Assembly (NCBI GenBank): GCA_964478455.1
Contig: CAYZJD010000136.1
Location: 1 to 10,696, forward strand
Length of the DNA: 10,696 bases
Reading direction: 5' to 3'
Source of the DNA: CAYZJD01 sp964478455
GTDB taxonomy: Bacteria > Acidobacteriota > Terriglobia > Bryobacterales > Bryobacteraceae
Below the pieces are notes generated by a model that was not told the DNA's origin, made no database searches, and saw only the letters and a list, made by a program, of their open reading frames with translations. Below are positions 1 through 8,656 of this stretch, one piece after another; position 1 is the stretch's first letter; every line of letters begins with the position of its first letter. The translations under genes were made by a program, and so were the position numbers.

Positions 1-50
1 TACGAGATTTCTGCCTGTCTCGTGGGCTCGGAGATGTGTATAAGAGACAG
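1..50 (+). other. Illumina Nextera adapter (non-genomic)
   Basis: This is library adapter, not organism DNA. Bases 1-8 (tacgagat) are the tail of the P7 flow-cell oligo. Bases 9-16 (ttctgcct) sit where the i7 index belongs and are the reverse complement of AGGCAGAA, which I recall as Nextera index N703. Bases 17-31 (gtctcgtgggctcgg) are the Read-2 adapter, and bases 32-50 (agatgtgtataagagacag) are the 19-base Tn5 mosaic end. Genomic sequence begins at about 51. The adapter supplies a false ATG at 22 that fuses ten artefactual residues to the first gene. Confidence 0.98.
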
Positions 51-51
51 C

Positions 52-750
<699 letters not shown>

Positions 751-753
751 TTC

Positions 754-1641
754 GTGTTGCAGCGCTTTCTCGACCCGGCGGTGCTCGCGGGCATCTCGGG
801 CCTGGATCTGGTCGCCAAAACGGTGGTCGATGGCTTCATCGCCGGGCTGCACCGTTCGCCGGATTTCGGCTTCAGCCAGGAGTTCGCCGAGTACCGCGCC
901 TACTCGCAAGGAGATGACCTGCGACACGTGGACTGGAACGTCTTTGCGCGCACCGAGCGGTGCTTCCTCAAGCGGTACCGCGGCGAGACGAATACCCGAG
1001 TGACGGTGCTCCTCGACGCGAGCGCGTCGATGAGCTACGGCTCACACCGCGTGAACAAGCTCGATTACGCACGCTACCTGGCGGCGTCTCTCTTCTACCT
1101 GACGCACCGCCAGCGCGACGCCGCCGGCCTCATCGTCTTTGACCACGAGATCCGCCTCTACCTGGCGCCTTCGGGGCGGCACGGCCAGTTACAGCGGCTC
1201 CTGCATGGCATCGAACGGGCCACCCCAGGCGCGCGCACGGACTTCCGCAAGCCGTTCTTTCACTTCCAGCAGTTCTTTCAGCGGCCAGGCATCGTGGTGG
1301 TGATCTCGGATTTCTACGAGCGGGCGGAGTCCGTGATCGAAACCGTCGCGCCGCTGCGCTACCGCGGCAACGAGCCCATCTTGTTCCACGTGCTCGACCC
1401 GGCGGAGATCGCGCCGGACTTCCGTCATTCGGTGCTGCTCGAGGACCTGGAAAGCGGTGAAAGGCTGGAGGTGACTCCCGCTTATGCCGGATCGGAATAC
1501 CGGCGGAAGATCGATGCGCACATCGAGGCGCTGCGCACCAAGGCGAAGGCTGCCGGGCTGGATTACTTCCTGCTGGACACCAGCCGGCCGCTGGACGAGG
1601 CGTTGCGCGAGTATCTGACTGTGCGCCAGGGGAGGATGTAA
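754..1641 (+). CDS. DUF58 family protein with vWA-like domain
   Basis: This 295-residue protein is a full-length DUF58 family member, the usual partner of MoxR ATPases. The N-terminal half has the family signature: GLHRSPDFGFSQEFAEYR followed by GDDLRHVDWNVFAR (from about residue 53). The C-terminal half is vWA-like, with an intact metal-site motif D88-A-S90-A-S92-M and a later VISDFYE segment that fits the strand carrying a further acidic MIDAS ligand. I see no signal peptide or membrane segment, so it is probably cytoplasmic or membrane-associated through partners. The GTG at 754 is the chosen start: GGAG at 742-745, inside the end of the preceding gene, lies 8 bases upstream. The gene starts 3 bp after the MoxR stop and ends 1 bp before the next start, which indicates tight co-translation. 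By family knowledge the MoxR ATPase would act on this MIDAS protein; the cellular target is unknown. Confidence 0.95.
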   Translation: MLQRFLDPAVLAGISGLDLVAKTVVDGFIAGLHRSPDFGFSQEFAEYRAYSQGDDLRHVDWNVFARTERCFLKRYRGETNTRVTVLLDASASMSYGSHRVNKLDYARYLAASLFYLTHRQRDAAGLIVFDHEIRLYLAPSGRHGQLQRLLHGIERATPGARTDFRKPFFHFQQFFQRPGIVVVISDFYERAESVIETVAPLRYRGNEPILFHVLDPAEIAPDFRHSVLLEDLESGERLEVTPAYAGSEYRRKIDAHIEALRTKAKAAGLDYFLLDTSRPLDEALREYLTVRQGRM

Positions 1642-1642
1642 C

Positions 1643-3637
1643 GTGGGCCTTGCCGCACCGTGGTTTCTGACCGCCCTCGCCGCTCTCGCCCTGCCCGTGT
1701 GGCTTCACTTGCTGCGCAAGCACAGGAGTCCGCCGCTTCGATTCAGCTCACTCATGTTCTTCGAGAAACGATCGCAGAGTTCGATCCGGCAGCGGCGGCT
1801 GGACTATCTATTGCTGCTGGCGCTGCGTGCTGGACTGCTGGCGCTACTGGCGCTAGCCTTCGCGGAGCCGTTCGTCACCACGGGCGGTGCGGGGGACGGC
1901 GGATCTGGGAAGCTCGTGCTGCTGGCCATTGATGAGTCCTTCAGCATGCGCCAGGGGGACCGGATGGAGCGCGCCAGAAACGAGGCGGCCGGGGTCTTGA
2001 GAACTCTCCGATCCGGCGACCGGGCCCAGGTGCTGGCCTTTGCCGGCCGCGTCCGCGTTCTGACCGAGCCTAGCGCCGACGCCGGCCTGCTGCGCGCAGC
2101 CGTGGCCGAAATCGAGGCCGGAGACGGGCGCAGCTCCTTCGGAGAGCTGTCAGGCGCGCTGAGTCCACTGGCGCAGTCGGCCCGCGTGCTGCTCGAGGTG
2201 CACGTATTCAGCGATTTCCAAAAGAACTCGCTGCCCTCTTCCTTCGATGCTCTCCGGCCGCCCGCCGGCGCTCGTCTGTTTCCGCACGCCGTCGGCAAGC
2301 GCCTGCCGAACTGGACGGTGGAAAGCGTCGCCGCCCCGCGCCGCTTGCACGGCAAGGGGAAGGGAACAGTCCGGGCGACGGTGGCAGGATTTGGGACGGA
2401 GGCCGTGCGCCGGCCCGTTTCGCTCGTCGTCGGGGACACCGTGGTCGAAACCAGGTCGGCGGAGATACCGGCGAACGGACGGGCGAATGTCGAGTTCACC
2501 TCACTCGACGCGCCTCGTGGACTCGCGCGTGCGGAGGTGCGGCTCGATTCCGGCGATGCGTTTCCGGAGGACGACCGCTTCCTGTTTTCGGTCGAGCGCG
2601 CCGAGCCGCTGGCGCTGTTGTTCGTCCACGAGCCGGCGGACCCAAGGTCGCTGCTGTATTACAGGGCGGCGCTCGAGTCATCGGCCGGCGGTGCGTTCAG
2701 CGTCACATCCGCCTCGCCGTCCCAGGTGCATGCGCCTGCGAAGTATGCGCTGGTGGTGCTCTCGAACGTGGCGTCCCTGCCCGCCGATGCTGAGAACGCT
2801 CTCCGCGAATATGTCAATGGCGGCGGTTCGCTGCTGATCGCACTAGGATCGGGGACGGCGCAAACGAACATACCCGTTCTGGGCTGGACGCCGTTGCGGC
2901 CGGCTTCGCCCGCGCTCAACGGACAGCGGTGGCGCACCGCTTCGTGGATCGATGGCTCACACCCCGCTTTGCGGGACACAGGCCGCTGGGAGGACGTGAA
3001 GTTCTACCGCATCACCGGCGTGCAAGGGCACGATGCCCGCGTGCTGGCCCGCGCTGGCGACGACGCGCCACTGCTGCTGGAACGTCGCCTGGGCGCGGGC
3101 CGTGTGCTTGTCTTCACATCGACATTCGACAACCTCGCCAGCGACTTTCCGCTGCACGCCTCCTTCGTGCCGTTCGTAAGGCAAACAGCCATCTACCTGT
3201 GTGGGCTGGAGGACCGGCCGCCGGCGCTGGTGGTGGACTCGTTCGTCGAGTTGCGCGGGCGCCGGACGGACGAGACGAGCGTCGCAGTGTTCGGCCCGGA
3301 CGGGGGGCGGCAGTTGAGTCTGTCCGAATCAGCGAGCGCAGCCGGGCTGACCCTTGACCGCGGCGGGTTCTACGAGATCCGCCGCCCCGGCGGCCAAAGC
3401 GAACTGCTGGCGGTGAACCCAGACCGGCTCGAGTCCGATTTCGAACCCGCCGGCGCGGACGCGTTGGCGCTCTGGAGTGATTCGGGCGGAGATGCGCGAC
3501 CCGAGGCCGCCGCCGGCGGAGACGGCGCTTCGCGCCGGGCTCTGTGGCGTCCGCTCTTGCTGGCCGCTTTGATTCTGGGACTGGCCGAGTCCCTGCTTGC
3601 CGGCCGCTATCTGCAACCGCGGAGGGAGACGGCGTGA
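1643..3637 (+). CDS. BatA-like membrane protein with vWA domain
   Basis: This 664-residue protein begins with the double-membrane-segment BatA N-terminal domain: LAAPWFLTALAALALPVWLH (residues about 3-22), then the RSPPLRFSSLMFFEKR block, then a second hydrophobic segment (about 54-74). A vWA domain follows with an intact MIDAS motif D97-E-S99-F-S101-M. The middle holds a beta-rich stretch and then, at about residues 320-405, a segment ending in ALREYVNGGGSLLIALGSG that resembles the class I glutamine-amidotransferase-like fold seen in many BatA-type proteins. I see no catalytic Cys in that segment. A final membrane helix lies at about 636-654, followed by a short basic tail. The bulk is probably periplasmic, although vWA topology varies in the family. 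GTG at 1643 is supported by GGAGG at 1631-1635, 7 bases upstream. It is the third gene of the MoxR operon. A classical Bat aerotolerance role is possible, but no BatB, BatC or BatD is seen here, so I give no symbol. Confidence 0.9.
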   Translation: MGLAAPWFLTALAALALPVWLHLLRKHRSPPLRFSSLMFFEKRSQSSIRQRRLDYLLLLALRAGLLALLALAFAEPFVTTGGAGDGGSGKLVLLAIDESFSMRQGDRMERARNEAAGVLRTLRSGDRAQVLAFAGRVRVLTEPSADAGLLRAAVAEIEAGDGRSSFGELSGALSPLAQSARVLLEVHVFSDFQKNSLPSSFDALRPPAGARLFPHAVGKRLPNWTVESVAAPRRLHGKGKGTVRATVAGFGTEAVRRPVSLVVGDTVVETRSAEIPANGRANVEFTSLDAPRGLARAEVRLDSGDAFPEDDRFLFSVERAEPLALLFVHEPADPRSLLYYRAALESSAGGAFSVTSASPSQVHAPAKYALVVLSNVASLPADAENALREYVNGGGSLLIALGSGTAQTNIPVLGWTPLRPASPALNGQRWRTASWIDGSHPALRDTGRWEDVKFYRITGVQGHDARVLARAGDDAPLLLERRLGAGRVLVFTSTFDNLASDFPLHASFVPFVRQTAIYLCGLEDRPPALVVDSFVELRGRRTDETSVAVFGPDGGRQLSLSESASAAGLTLDRGGFYEIRRPGGQSELLAVNPDRLESDFEPAGADALALWSDSGGDARPEAAAGGDGASRRALWRPLLLAALILGLAESLLAGRYLQPRRETA

Positions 3638-6600
3638 CCGCGCGCGAGCAGTTGCTTTCCTACTTGCGGTCGCTGGAGGCGCGCTTCCGTGCGGCGGCGG
3701 CGGCGCGTGGAGCGGCCGCGACGGCGGCGGCTGCGCTGGCAGCGACAGTGGTGGCGGTGCTGGGTGCTAATGCCTTTACCTTCTCGGCGTCGAGCGTCGC
3801 CGCGGCGCGATTCGTCGTTTTCCTCGCGGTAGCGCTGGCGTTTGCTCTCGGGCTGGCCATTCCGCTGATACGGCTCGGCAGTCGCAGCGCCGCTCGAGCC
3901 GCGGAGCGGAGGTTCCCCGACTTCCAGGAACGCCTGCTGACGTTCGCCGAAAAGGGCGACGCCGGGCAGCTCGATCCTTTCCTCGAGTTGCTTGCCGCCG
4001 ACACACTTGGCGCCGCGCATCGGGCCGAGCCCGCGCGCATCGTGCGCAGCGGTCTCATCGCGGCCTGCGCCGCCGCGGGCGCGGCCGCCCTGTCGGCGCT
4101 CGTGTGGTTGATTGCCTCTGGTCCAGGTTTCCTCGGCCATGGCGCTTCGCTTGTCTGGGCTGGAACTCCTCGGGACGAACAGCCCTACTACCGCATCCTG
4201 ATCGAGCCGGGTGACCGGAGGGTCCGGCGTGGCGCGAGCCAGGCAATCACAGCCCGCGTGATCGGCTTCGAGGCCGAGCGAGTCCGCCTGCTGGCGAAGT
4301 ATCGCGGCACATCCAAGTGGGAAGAAGCGCCCATGCTGCCGCAGGAGGGCGCCGGCGTTTATCGCTATCTCTTCGCCGCCGTTTCGGAGACCGTGGACTA
4401 CTACGCGCAGGCGGGCGCCGTGCGATCGCCGACCCACACACTGACTGCGATCGACGTGCCCGTTGTCCGGCGGCTCCGGGTGACCTACCGGTTCCCCGGT
4501 TGGACCGGGCTGGGCGAGGCAGTGGAGGATCCGGGCGGCGATCTGCGCGCGGTTGCCGGAAGCGAAGCGGAGATCGCGGTCGAAACGGATAAACCGCTGC
4601 GGCGAGGCGCGCTGGTGCTCGAAGGAGGAGGCGAAGCGCCGCTGGAAGGGAGGGCGGGGAACTGGAGCACCGGCCGGCTCAGGATCGACAAGGATGGCTC
4701 GTACTTCATTGCTGTCCGCGAACAGGGCGAACTCGTACGGTTGACCGACGACTATTTCATTGAAGTGCGCACCGACGCACCGCCGGCCGTGCGGATTCTG
4801 CGCCCCGGCCGCGACGCGCGCGTCAGCCCGATCGAGGAAGTCACCGTCGCCGTGGAAGCCGGCGATGATTTCGGCTTGCGCGATATGAGCTTGCACTACT
4901 CCGTTAACGGCGGTCCGGAGCAGACCGTAGCGTTGCTCGCGCGGCCGGGCCCAAAGCAGGCCGCGGGGCGCACGGTCATTGCGCTCGAGGACTTCCGCCT
5001 CGTGCCGGGCGACGTGGTGGCCCTGCACGCCAGCGCGCGCGATGCGCACACGCTCTCGCGGACGGACGTGTTCTTCATCGAAGTGCAGCCCTTCGAGCGC
5101 GAATACAGCCAGTCGCAGATCGCCGGAGGCGGCCCCGCCGGGGACGACCAGGGAAGGATCTCGCAACGGCAGAAGGAGATCATCGCCGCGACCTGGAATC
5201 AATTGCGGCAGACTCCCTCCGCCGGCGGCGCGGCCGATGCCGCCAGGTTCCTGTCCGATGTCCAGACCAGGCTCGCCGAGCAGGCGCGTTGGCTCGCCGC
5301 CCGGATGCGAAGGCGTCTGCTGGCGGGCGCCAACGAAGAACTCCGTTCTTTCGCCGAAGACATGGAGAGAGCGGCCGAGGCAATGCGGCCGGCGGCGGAG
5401 CGCCTGCGGGCGATCGAATGGCGGGAGGCGCTTCCACACGAGCAGAAAGCGCTCCAGTACTTGCTCCGTGCCGAGGCGGTGTTCCGCCAAATCCGCATGG
5501 CTTTCGGTGCAAGCCAGGGAGGTCCCGGCAGCCTGGGTCGTGATCTCGAGAGCCTCTTCGATCTCGAAATGGACACGGAGAAGAACCAGTACGAGAGCGG
5601 GCAACAGGAACTCAGTGGAGACCGCGGCTCGAAGGAGATGGAAGAGGTCTTGCGCAAGCTGGAGGAACTCGCCCGGCGGCAGCAGGAACTCACCCGACGG
5701 CGCCGCAGTCTTCAGCAGCCCTTCGACCAGCGGTGGCAGCAGGAAACGCTGCGCCGTGAGGCGGAAGATCTGCGCCGGCAGATGGAGCAACTGGTGAGGG
5801 GAGACACGCGGCCGGGAACGGAGGTGCAGCCGGGGGGACGCTCGCAGGAAAGCCAGCGGCTGGAACAGGCGCTCCGCCGTCTCCGCGAGGCGGCCGAGGA
5901 AATGAGCCGCGCCAACTCGCGGCAAGCCGCGGGGCGGCCAGGCGCAGAGGAGTCCGAGCGGGCCGCCGGGCGGCTGCGGGAGGCACAGGATCTGGTGAGC
6001 GGCCTGCGCGAACAGCAAGGTTCGCGGCAGCTCGACGACCTGGTGCGCCAGGCCGACTCGCTCGCCCAGCGCCAGCGCGAGTTCATCAAGAAGCTCGAGC
6101 AGATCTACGGGCCCAACCCCGAGCCTCGGGGGATGCCGCGGGGCGCTGGCAGGCCGGAAACGCAGGAGCTTGCCTCGGAAAAGGAGCGCATGACAAGAGC
6201 GCTCTCGCGCCTCGAGGACGGAATGAAATCGGCCGCACGCGATCTGGCGCAGAGCCGGCCTTCGGCCGCGTCGAAGGTTCGCGAGGGGCTCGAAAGCCTC
6301 CAGCAAAACGATGTGTCGCTGCGCATGCGCGGAAGCCAGGAACTGTTGCGGCGCGGGCTGGGCCACTACGCCTGGTCGCGCGAAGGCCCGGTCAGCAGGG
6401 CGCTCGAGGATGTTCGCGAGAGACTTCGGCAAGCCCGGGCGGACATCGAACGTGAGCCGGCGGGGAGGCCAGGCGCCGAGCGGGCGCTGGCGCAGTTGGA
6501 GCGCATCCGCGAGCGTCTGGAGGAAGCCTCCCGCCCCGGGGGCGGGGGAGGCGAGGTGCCCTCTGCTATGAACCGCGGGGAGGTTCCGCCTCCTGCCGGA

Positions 6601-6951
6601 GGAGCGGAGCCGGGGTCGGCGAGCGCGACCGACATCGAGCGTCTGTATCGCGACACGATGCGGGATCTCTCTGAAGCGCGGGAGTCGCTCGCAGAAGACC
6701 GTGACGCCGCGCGGGATCTGCTCGGCCTCATGCGAGAGATGGAGCGCCTGGATCCGGCCCGGTTCCCCGGCAATCCGCGGCTGCTCGAGCGCATGAACGC
6801 GCAACTGCTGCCGGCCCTCGATCGGCTCGAACTATTGCTCAAGCGCAAGCTCAACGAGCTACAAGGGCACGCGCGGACCGGCGCCCCCGAGCCGGTGCCG
6901 CCGGGCTATGCCGAGGCCGTCGCCGAGTACTTCCGCCGCCTCAGCCGCTGA
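3634..6951 (+). CDS. DUF4175-like membrane protein with long coiled-coil region
   Basis: This predicted protein has 1105 residues. The start is GTG at 3634, overlapping the previous stop as GTGA, with GGAGGG at 3621-3626, 7 bases upstream; an ATG at 3544 in the same frame lies deep inside the BatA-like gene and is rejected. Two hydrophobic segments (about residues 29-46 and 57-78) and a third (about 139-161) flank a cytoplasmic-type stretch containing AERRFPDFQERLLTF. A beta-rich presumably periplasmic region follows, with an Ig-like unit at about 384-492. From about residue 490 to the end it is rich in Gln, Glu, Arg and Leu, beginning with RQKEIIAATWNQLRQ and probably coiled coil, broken by a Gly/Pro linker near 970-990. 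The tail ends in VPPGYAEAVAEYFRRLSR. The architecture matches DUF4175-type proteins encoded beside MoxR/DUF58/vWA genes. Its role is unknown; a periplasmic scaffold or client of the module is inference. It is the last gene of the operon. Confidence 0.88.
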   Translation: MTAREQLLSYLRSLEARFRAAAAARGAAATAAAALAATVVAVLGANAFTFSASSVAAARFVVFLAVALAFALGLAIPLIRLGSRSAARAAERRFPDFQERLLTFAEKGDAGQLDPFLELLAADTLGAAHRAEPARIVRSGLIAACAAAGAAALSALVWLIASGPGFLGHGASLVWAGTPRDEQPYYRILIEPGDRRVRRGASQAITARVIGFEAERVRLLAKYRGTSKWEEAPMLPQEGAGVYRYLFAAVSETVDYYAQAGAVRSPTHTLTAIDVPVVRRLRVTYRFPGWTGLGEAVEDPGGDLRAVAGSEAEIAVETDKPLRRGALVLEGGGEAPLEGRAGNWSTGRLRIDKDGSYFIAVREQGELVRLTDDYFIEVRTDAPPAVRILRPGRDARVSPIEEVTVAVEAGDDFGLRDMSLHYSVNGGPEQTVALLARPGPKQAAGRTVIALEDFRLVPGDVVALHASARDAHTLSRTDVFFIEVQPFEREYSQSQIAGGGPAGDDQGRISQRQKEIIAATWNQLRQTPSAGGAADAARFLSDVQTRLAEQARWLAARMRRRLLAGANEELRSFAEDMERAAEAMRPAAERLRAIEWREALPHEQKALQYLLRAEAVFRQIRMAFGASQGGPGSLGRDLESLFDLEMDTEKNQYESGQQELSGDRGSKEMEEVLRKLEELARRQQELTRRRRSLQQPFDQRWQQETLRREAEDLRRQMEQLVRGDTRPGTEVQPGGRSQESQRLEQALRRLREAAEEMSRANSRQAAGRPGAEESERAAGRLREAQDLVSGLREQQGSRQLDDLVRQADSLAQRQREFIKKLEQIYGPNPEPRGMPRGAGRPETQELASEKERMTRALSRLEDGMKSAARDLAQSRPSAASKVREGLESLQQNDVSLRMRGSQELLRRGLGHYAWSREGPVSRALEDVRERLRQARADIEREPAGRPGAERALAQLERIRERLEEASRPGGGGGEVPSAMNRGEVPPPAGGAEPGSASATDIERLYRDTMRDLSEARESLAEDRDAARDLLGLMREMERLDPARFPGNPRLLERMNAQLLPALDRLELLLKRKLNELQGHARTGAPEPVPPGYAEAVAEYFRRLSR

Positions 6952-6974
6952 CGGGGACAGCCCGCATGTTCCCC
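6951..6974. repeat. 24-bp dispersed repeat, copy 1
   Basis: This 24-base sequence begins with acggggacagcccg and ends with catgttcccc. It is identical to the copy at 8688-8711 and in the same orientation. Its first base is the last base of the DUF4175-like gene's stop codon. The ends can pair imperfectly (GGGGA with TCCCC, then CA with TG around one bulged T), leaving a short loop, so it looks like a REP-type hairpin. It fills half of the 47-bp gap between two convergent genes, where it may help end transcription in both directions. A second small GC stem (cggccg at 6978-6983 with cggccg at 6993-6998) follows, but no T-run is present. Association with REP-associated IS200-like transposases is inference; none is in this window. 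Confidence 0.8.
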
Positions 6975-6998
6975 GCTCGGCCGCCCACGCATCGGCCG

Positions 6999-8603
6999 CT
7001 ATCTGGCGTGGAAGGCGAAGTGAAGGATGCCGTATTCATCCTGGCCGGGGATGAGAAAACCGAACTTCCCCTTGTCGAAGCCGCCGTTCGGATCATCCCA
7101 CGAATCCAGGACGATCCAGTCGTTCCCCTTGCGAATCGAGTGATCGACGCTGCTCGGCGAGATGTCGATCTGAATCGTCGCTTCCAGCACGGCCCTGTCC
7201 GGGAGCCCGTGAGAGACTTTGGCCAGCTCGGTCATCCTCCCGCCCGCGATCAGCCTCCGGTGAAAGGTCTTCCTGTCCATCTGGCACAAGACGTAGTTCC
7301 GCGAATCGGCGTAGCGCAGAAACCATTGCAGACGCTTGCCGTGCCGCAATCTTGCCGTGAACACAAAAGTGCCGGCGGTGGGAGTGACCTGGAAGGGGAC
7401 GAATTCGCCGCCCCGCCGGACATACCAGTCGGCGGCGCGGACCCAGCCACCCGGGTCTTCCCAGCCCGCCATCCCCACCTGCCGGGAGAGTTTCGCGACT
7501 GGCGCCAACTGGCGGGAAGGCTCAGCCGGCTCTGGCTTGCGGGCGGCGGACGGCTCGGGCTCAAGAGCGGCAGCCGGCTCTGGCTCGCGGGCGGCGGATG
7601 GCTCGGGCTCGACGGCAACTGGTTCGGGCAGCGCGGGCGCGGAGGCGGCCGGAGCAGCCGTCGGACGCGAAGGCGCTGGCGTGACTGCGGCCGGCTTCTG
7701 CTGGGCTGTTTTCGTCTTCGCTGACACTTGCTTGCGAGCTTCCTGCGATGGCGGGCGCAACTCGGTCCGGGCGGGCGCGGAACGGCGTTCGCGCCAAAGG
7801 ACCAATCCGGTTCCGCTGGCAGCCAGGAGGCCGATACCGAGCAGCGCAGCGAAGAGAACACGCTTCTTGCGAGAAGGCCGGGGTGCCGCTGGCGCCGGCG
7901 TCGGCGGTGTCACCATCACCGGCACCGCTTGGGTCTGGTCCATCCGCTTCTTTGTCTGTTCGAGCGCTTTGCGCGCCTCGCCCAGCCCCTTGAGTCTCCG
8001 CGCAGGATCCTTCTCAAGCATCTGGTCCACAGTGTCGGACAAAGGAACATAGAAGTGCGCGATCAGAGTTTTCAAAGGGGGCGGACGCCGCTCCACGTCG
8101 CAGTGCCAGCTCAGCCAAGCAATATCCGTTCCGTCCTCCGGAACGCCTGCCAGCGCGCGGCGGAAAAGCCTGCGTCCCAGGAAGATCTCGTAAAACATGA
8201 AGCCCAGTACGTAGATGTCGGAGGCGGTCCTCCATTCCGGCGACCCGGTCTTCAACACTCCGCCTCTCTCCTGAAACATTTCCGGAGCGGCATACTTCGC
8301 TTCCGCCACGAGCGTGGCAGACAGGCTGTCTTCCGGCGCGCGGGCCGCAATCTCCACTCCGGGTCGCTTCGTGAGCCGAACATGGGCGGGGCACAGGGGC
8401 TCGTGAATCTGGTTGGAGGCGTGGATTTCCGCGATGCGATCGATGATGGCGAGAAACACCGGGATCACCGACGCCAGTTGGGCCGGCTCTTCGCTCAGCA
8501 GGGATGCAAGGGATCCGGCCCGAGGCGGTTGAGCCGCAACCGGCGGCGCACCGCGACCCGGCGGTCTCATCATTTCACGCGGATCGGGATCGGTCGGCTT
8601 CAT
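6999..8603 (-). CDS. Membrane-anchored pseudokinase with outer sensor-like domain
   Basis: This 534-residue protein resembles bacterial Hanks-type Ser/Thr kinases but should not be catalytic. It begins near the hinge (GSLASLLSEEP, about 30-40): the N-lobe with its glycine loop and catalytic lysine is absent. The catalytic loop reads H67-E-P-L-C-P-A-H74 instead of HRDLKPEN, and no DFG is visible. C-lobe landmarks survive: AAPE (105-108), SDIYVLGFMFYEIFLGRRLF (128-147) and DPARRLKGL (199-207). A basic patch and one membrane helix (about 248-269) follow, then a Pro/Ala/Glu linker with a 16-residue repeat, then a beta-rich domain (about 375-534, with WFLRYADSRNYVLCQMD) resembling concanavalin-like or DUF1080-type ligand domains, presumably outside the membrane. 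The preferred start is ATG at 8603, with GAGGTG 10 bases upstream. GTG at 8642 would add 13 residues but lies only about 8 bases from the predicted transcription start. It could scaffold signalling through its C-lobe; that is inference. Confidence 0.85.
   Translation of the reverse strand: MKPTDPDPREMMRPPGRGAPPVAAQPPRAGSLASLLSEEPAQLASVIPVFLAIIDRIAEIHASNQIHEPLCPAHVRLTKRPGVEIAARAPEDSLSATLVAEAKYAAPEMFQERGGVLKTGSPEWRTASDIYVLGFMFYEIFLGRRLFRRALAGVPEDGTDIAWLSWHCDVERRPPPLKTLIAHFYVPLSDTVDQMLEKDPARRLKGLGEARKALEQTKKRMDQTQAVPVMVTPPTPAPAAPRPSRKKRVLFAALLGIGLLAASGTGLVLWRERRSAPARTELRPPSQEARKQVSAKTKTAQQKPAAVTPAPSRPTAAPAASAPALPEPVAVEPEPSAAREPEPAAALEPEPSAARKPEPAEPSRQLAPVAKLSRQVGMAGWEDPGGWVRAADWYVRRGGEFVPFQVTPTAGTFVFTARLRHGKRLQWFLRYADSRNYVLCQMDRKTFHRRLIAGGRMTELAKVSHGLPDRAVLEATIQIDISPSSVDHSIRKGNDWIVLDSWDDPNGGFDKGKFGFLIPGQDEYGILHFAFHAR
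7523..7610 (-). repeat. 48-bp-period tandem repeat in the pseudokinase linker
   Basis: Two 40-base units, 7523-7562 and 7571-7610, match at all but two positions and are offset by 48 bases. They encode two 16-residue units read as EPEPSAAREPEPAAAL and EPEPSAARKPEPAEPS, at about residues 332-363 of the pseudokinase. The unit keeps the frame, so copy-number change would lengthen or shorten the linker between membrane helix and outer domain without breaking the protein. The Pro/Glu/Ala composition suggests an extended, rigid spacer that crosses the periplasm or cell wall. Confidence 0.85.
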
Positions 8604-8613
8604 GCGAATCTCG

Positions 8614-8619
8614 CACCTC
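8614..8619 (-). promoter_or_regulatory. Ribosome binding site favouring the ATG start of the pseudokinase
   Basis: Read on the minus strand this is GAGGTG, 10 bases upstream of the ATG at 8603. It is the main reason for choosing that start over the in-frame GTG at 8642, which has only a weak GGGTAGG-like stretch and would leave almost no leader after the predicted promoter. Confidence 0.6.
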
Positions 8620-8656
8620 AGGCGACGGCCGTCACTCGACACGCCTACCCTTGCAT

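Noticed and set aside
1..50. A transposon end or natural Tn5-like insertion next to the MoxR gene.
   Set aside because: The mosaic end is present only as part of the full synthetic P7-index-Read-2 adapter order, so it comes from library preparation.
3544..3633. An upstream ATG (3544) that would extend the DUF4175-like protein by 30 residues.
   Set aside because: It lies deep in the BatA-like coding region, with no ribosome site. The GTG at 3634 overlaps the previous stop by four bases and has GGAGGG seven bases upstream.
3607..6804. A 1065-codon open frame on the minus strand, antisense to the DUF4175-like gene.
   Set aside because: Its length comes from high-GC codon bias in the real gene, which removes stops from the antisense frame. 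The translation is rich in Arg, Pro, His and Leu with no domain, and it lacks operon context. The plus-strand frame has membrane segments, a coiled-coil pattern, a good ribosome site and an operon position.
6975..6998. A rho-independent terminator between the convergent genes.
   Set aside because: A 6-bp GC stem (cggccg/cggccg) is present, but no T-run follows on either strand, so a classical terminator cannot be supported.
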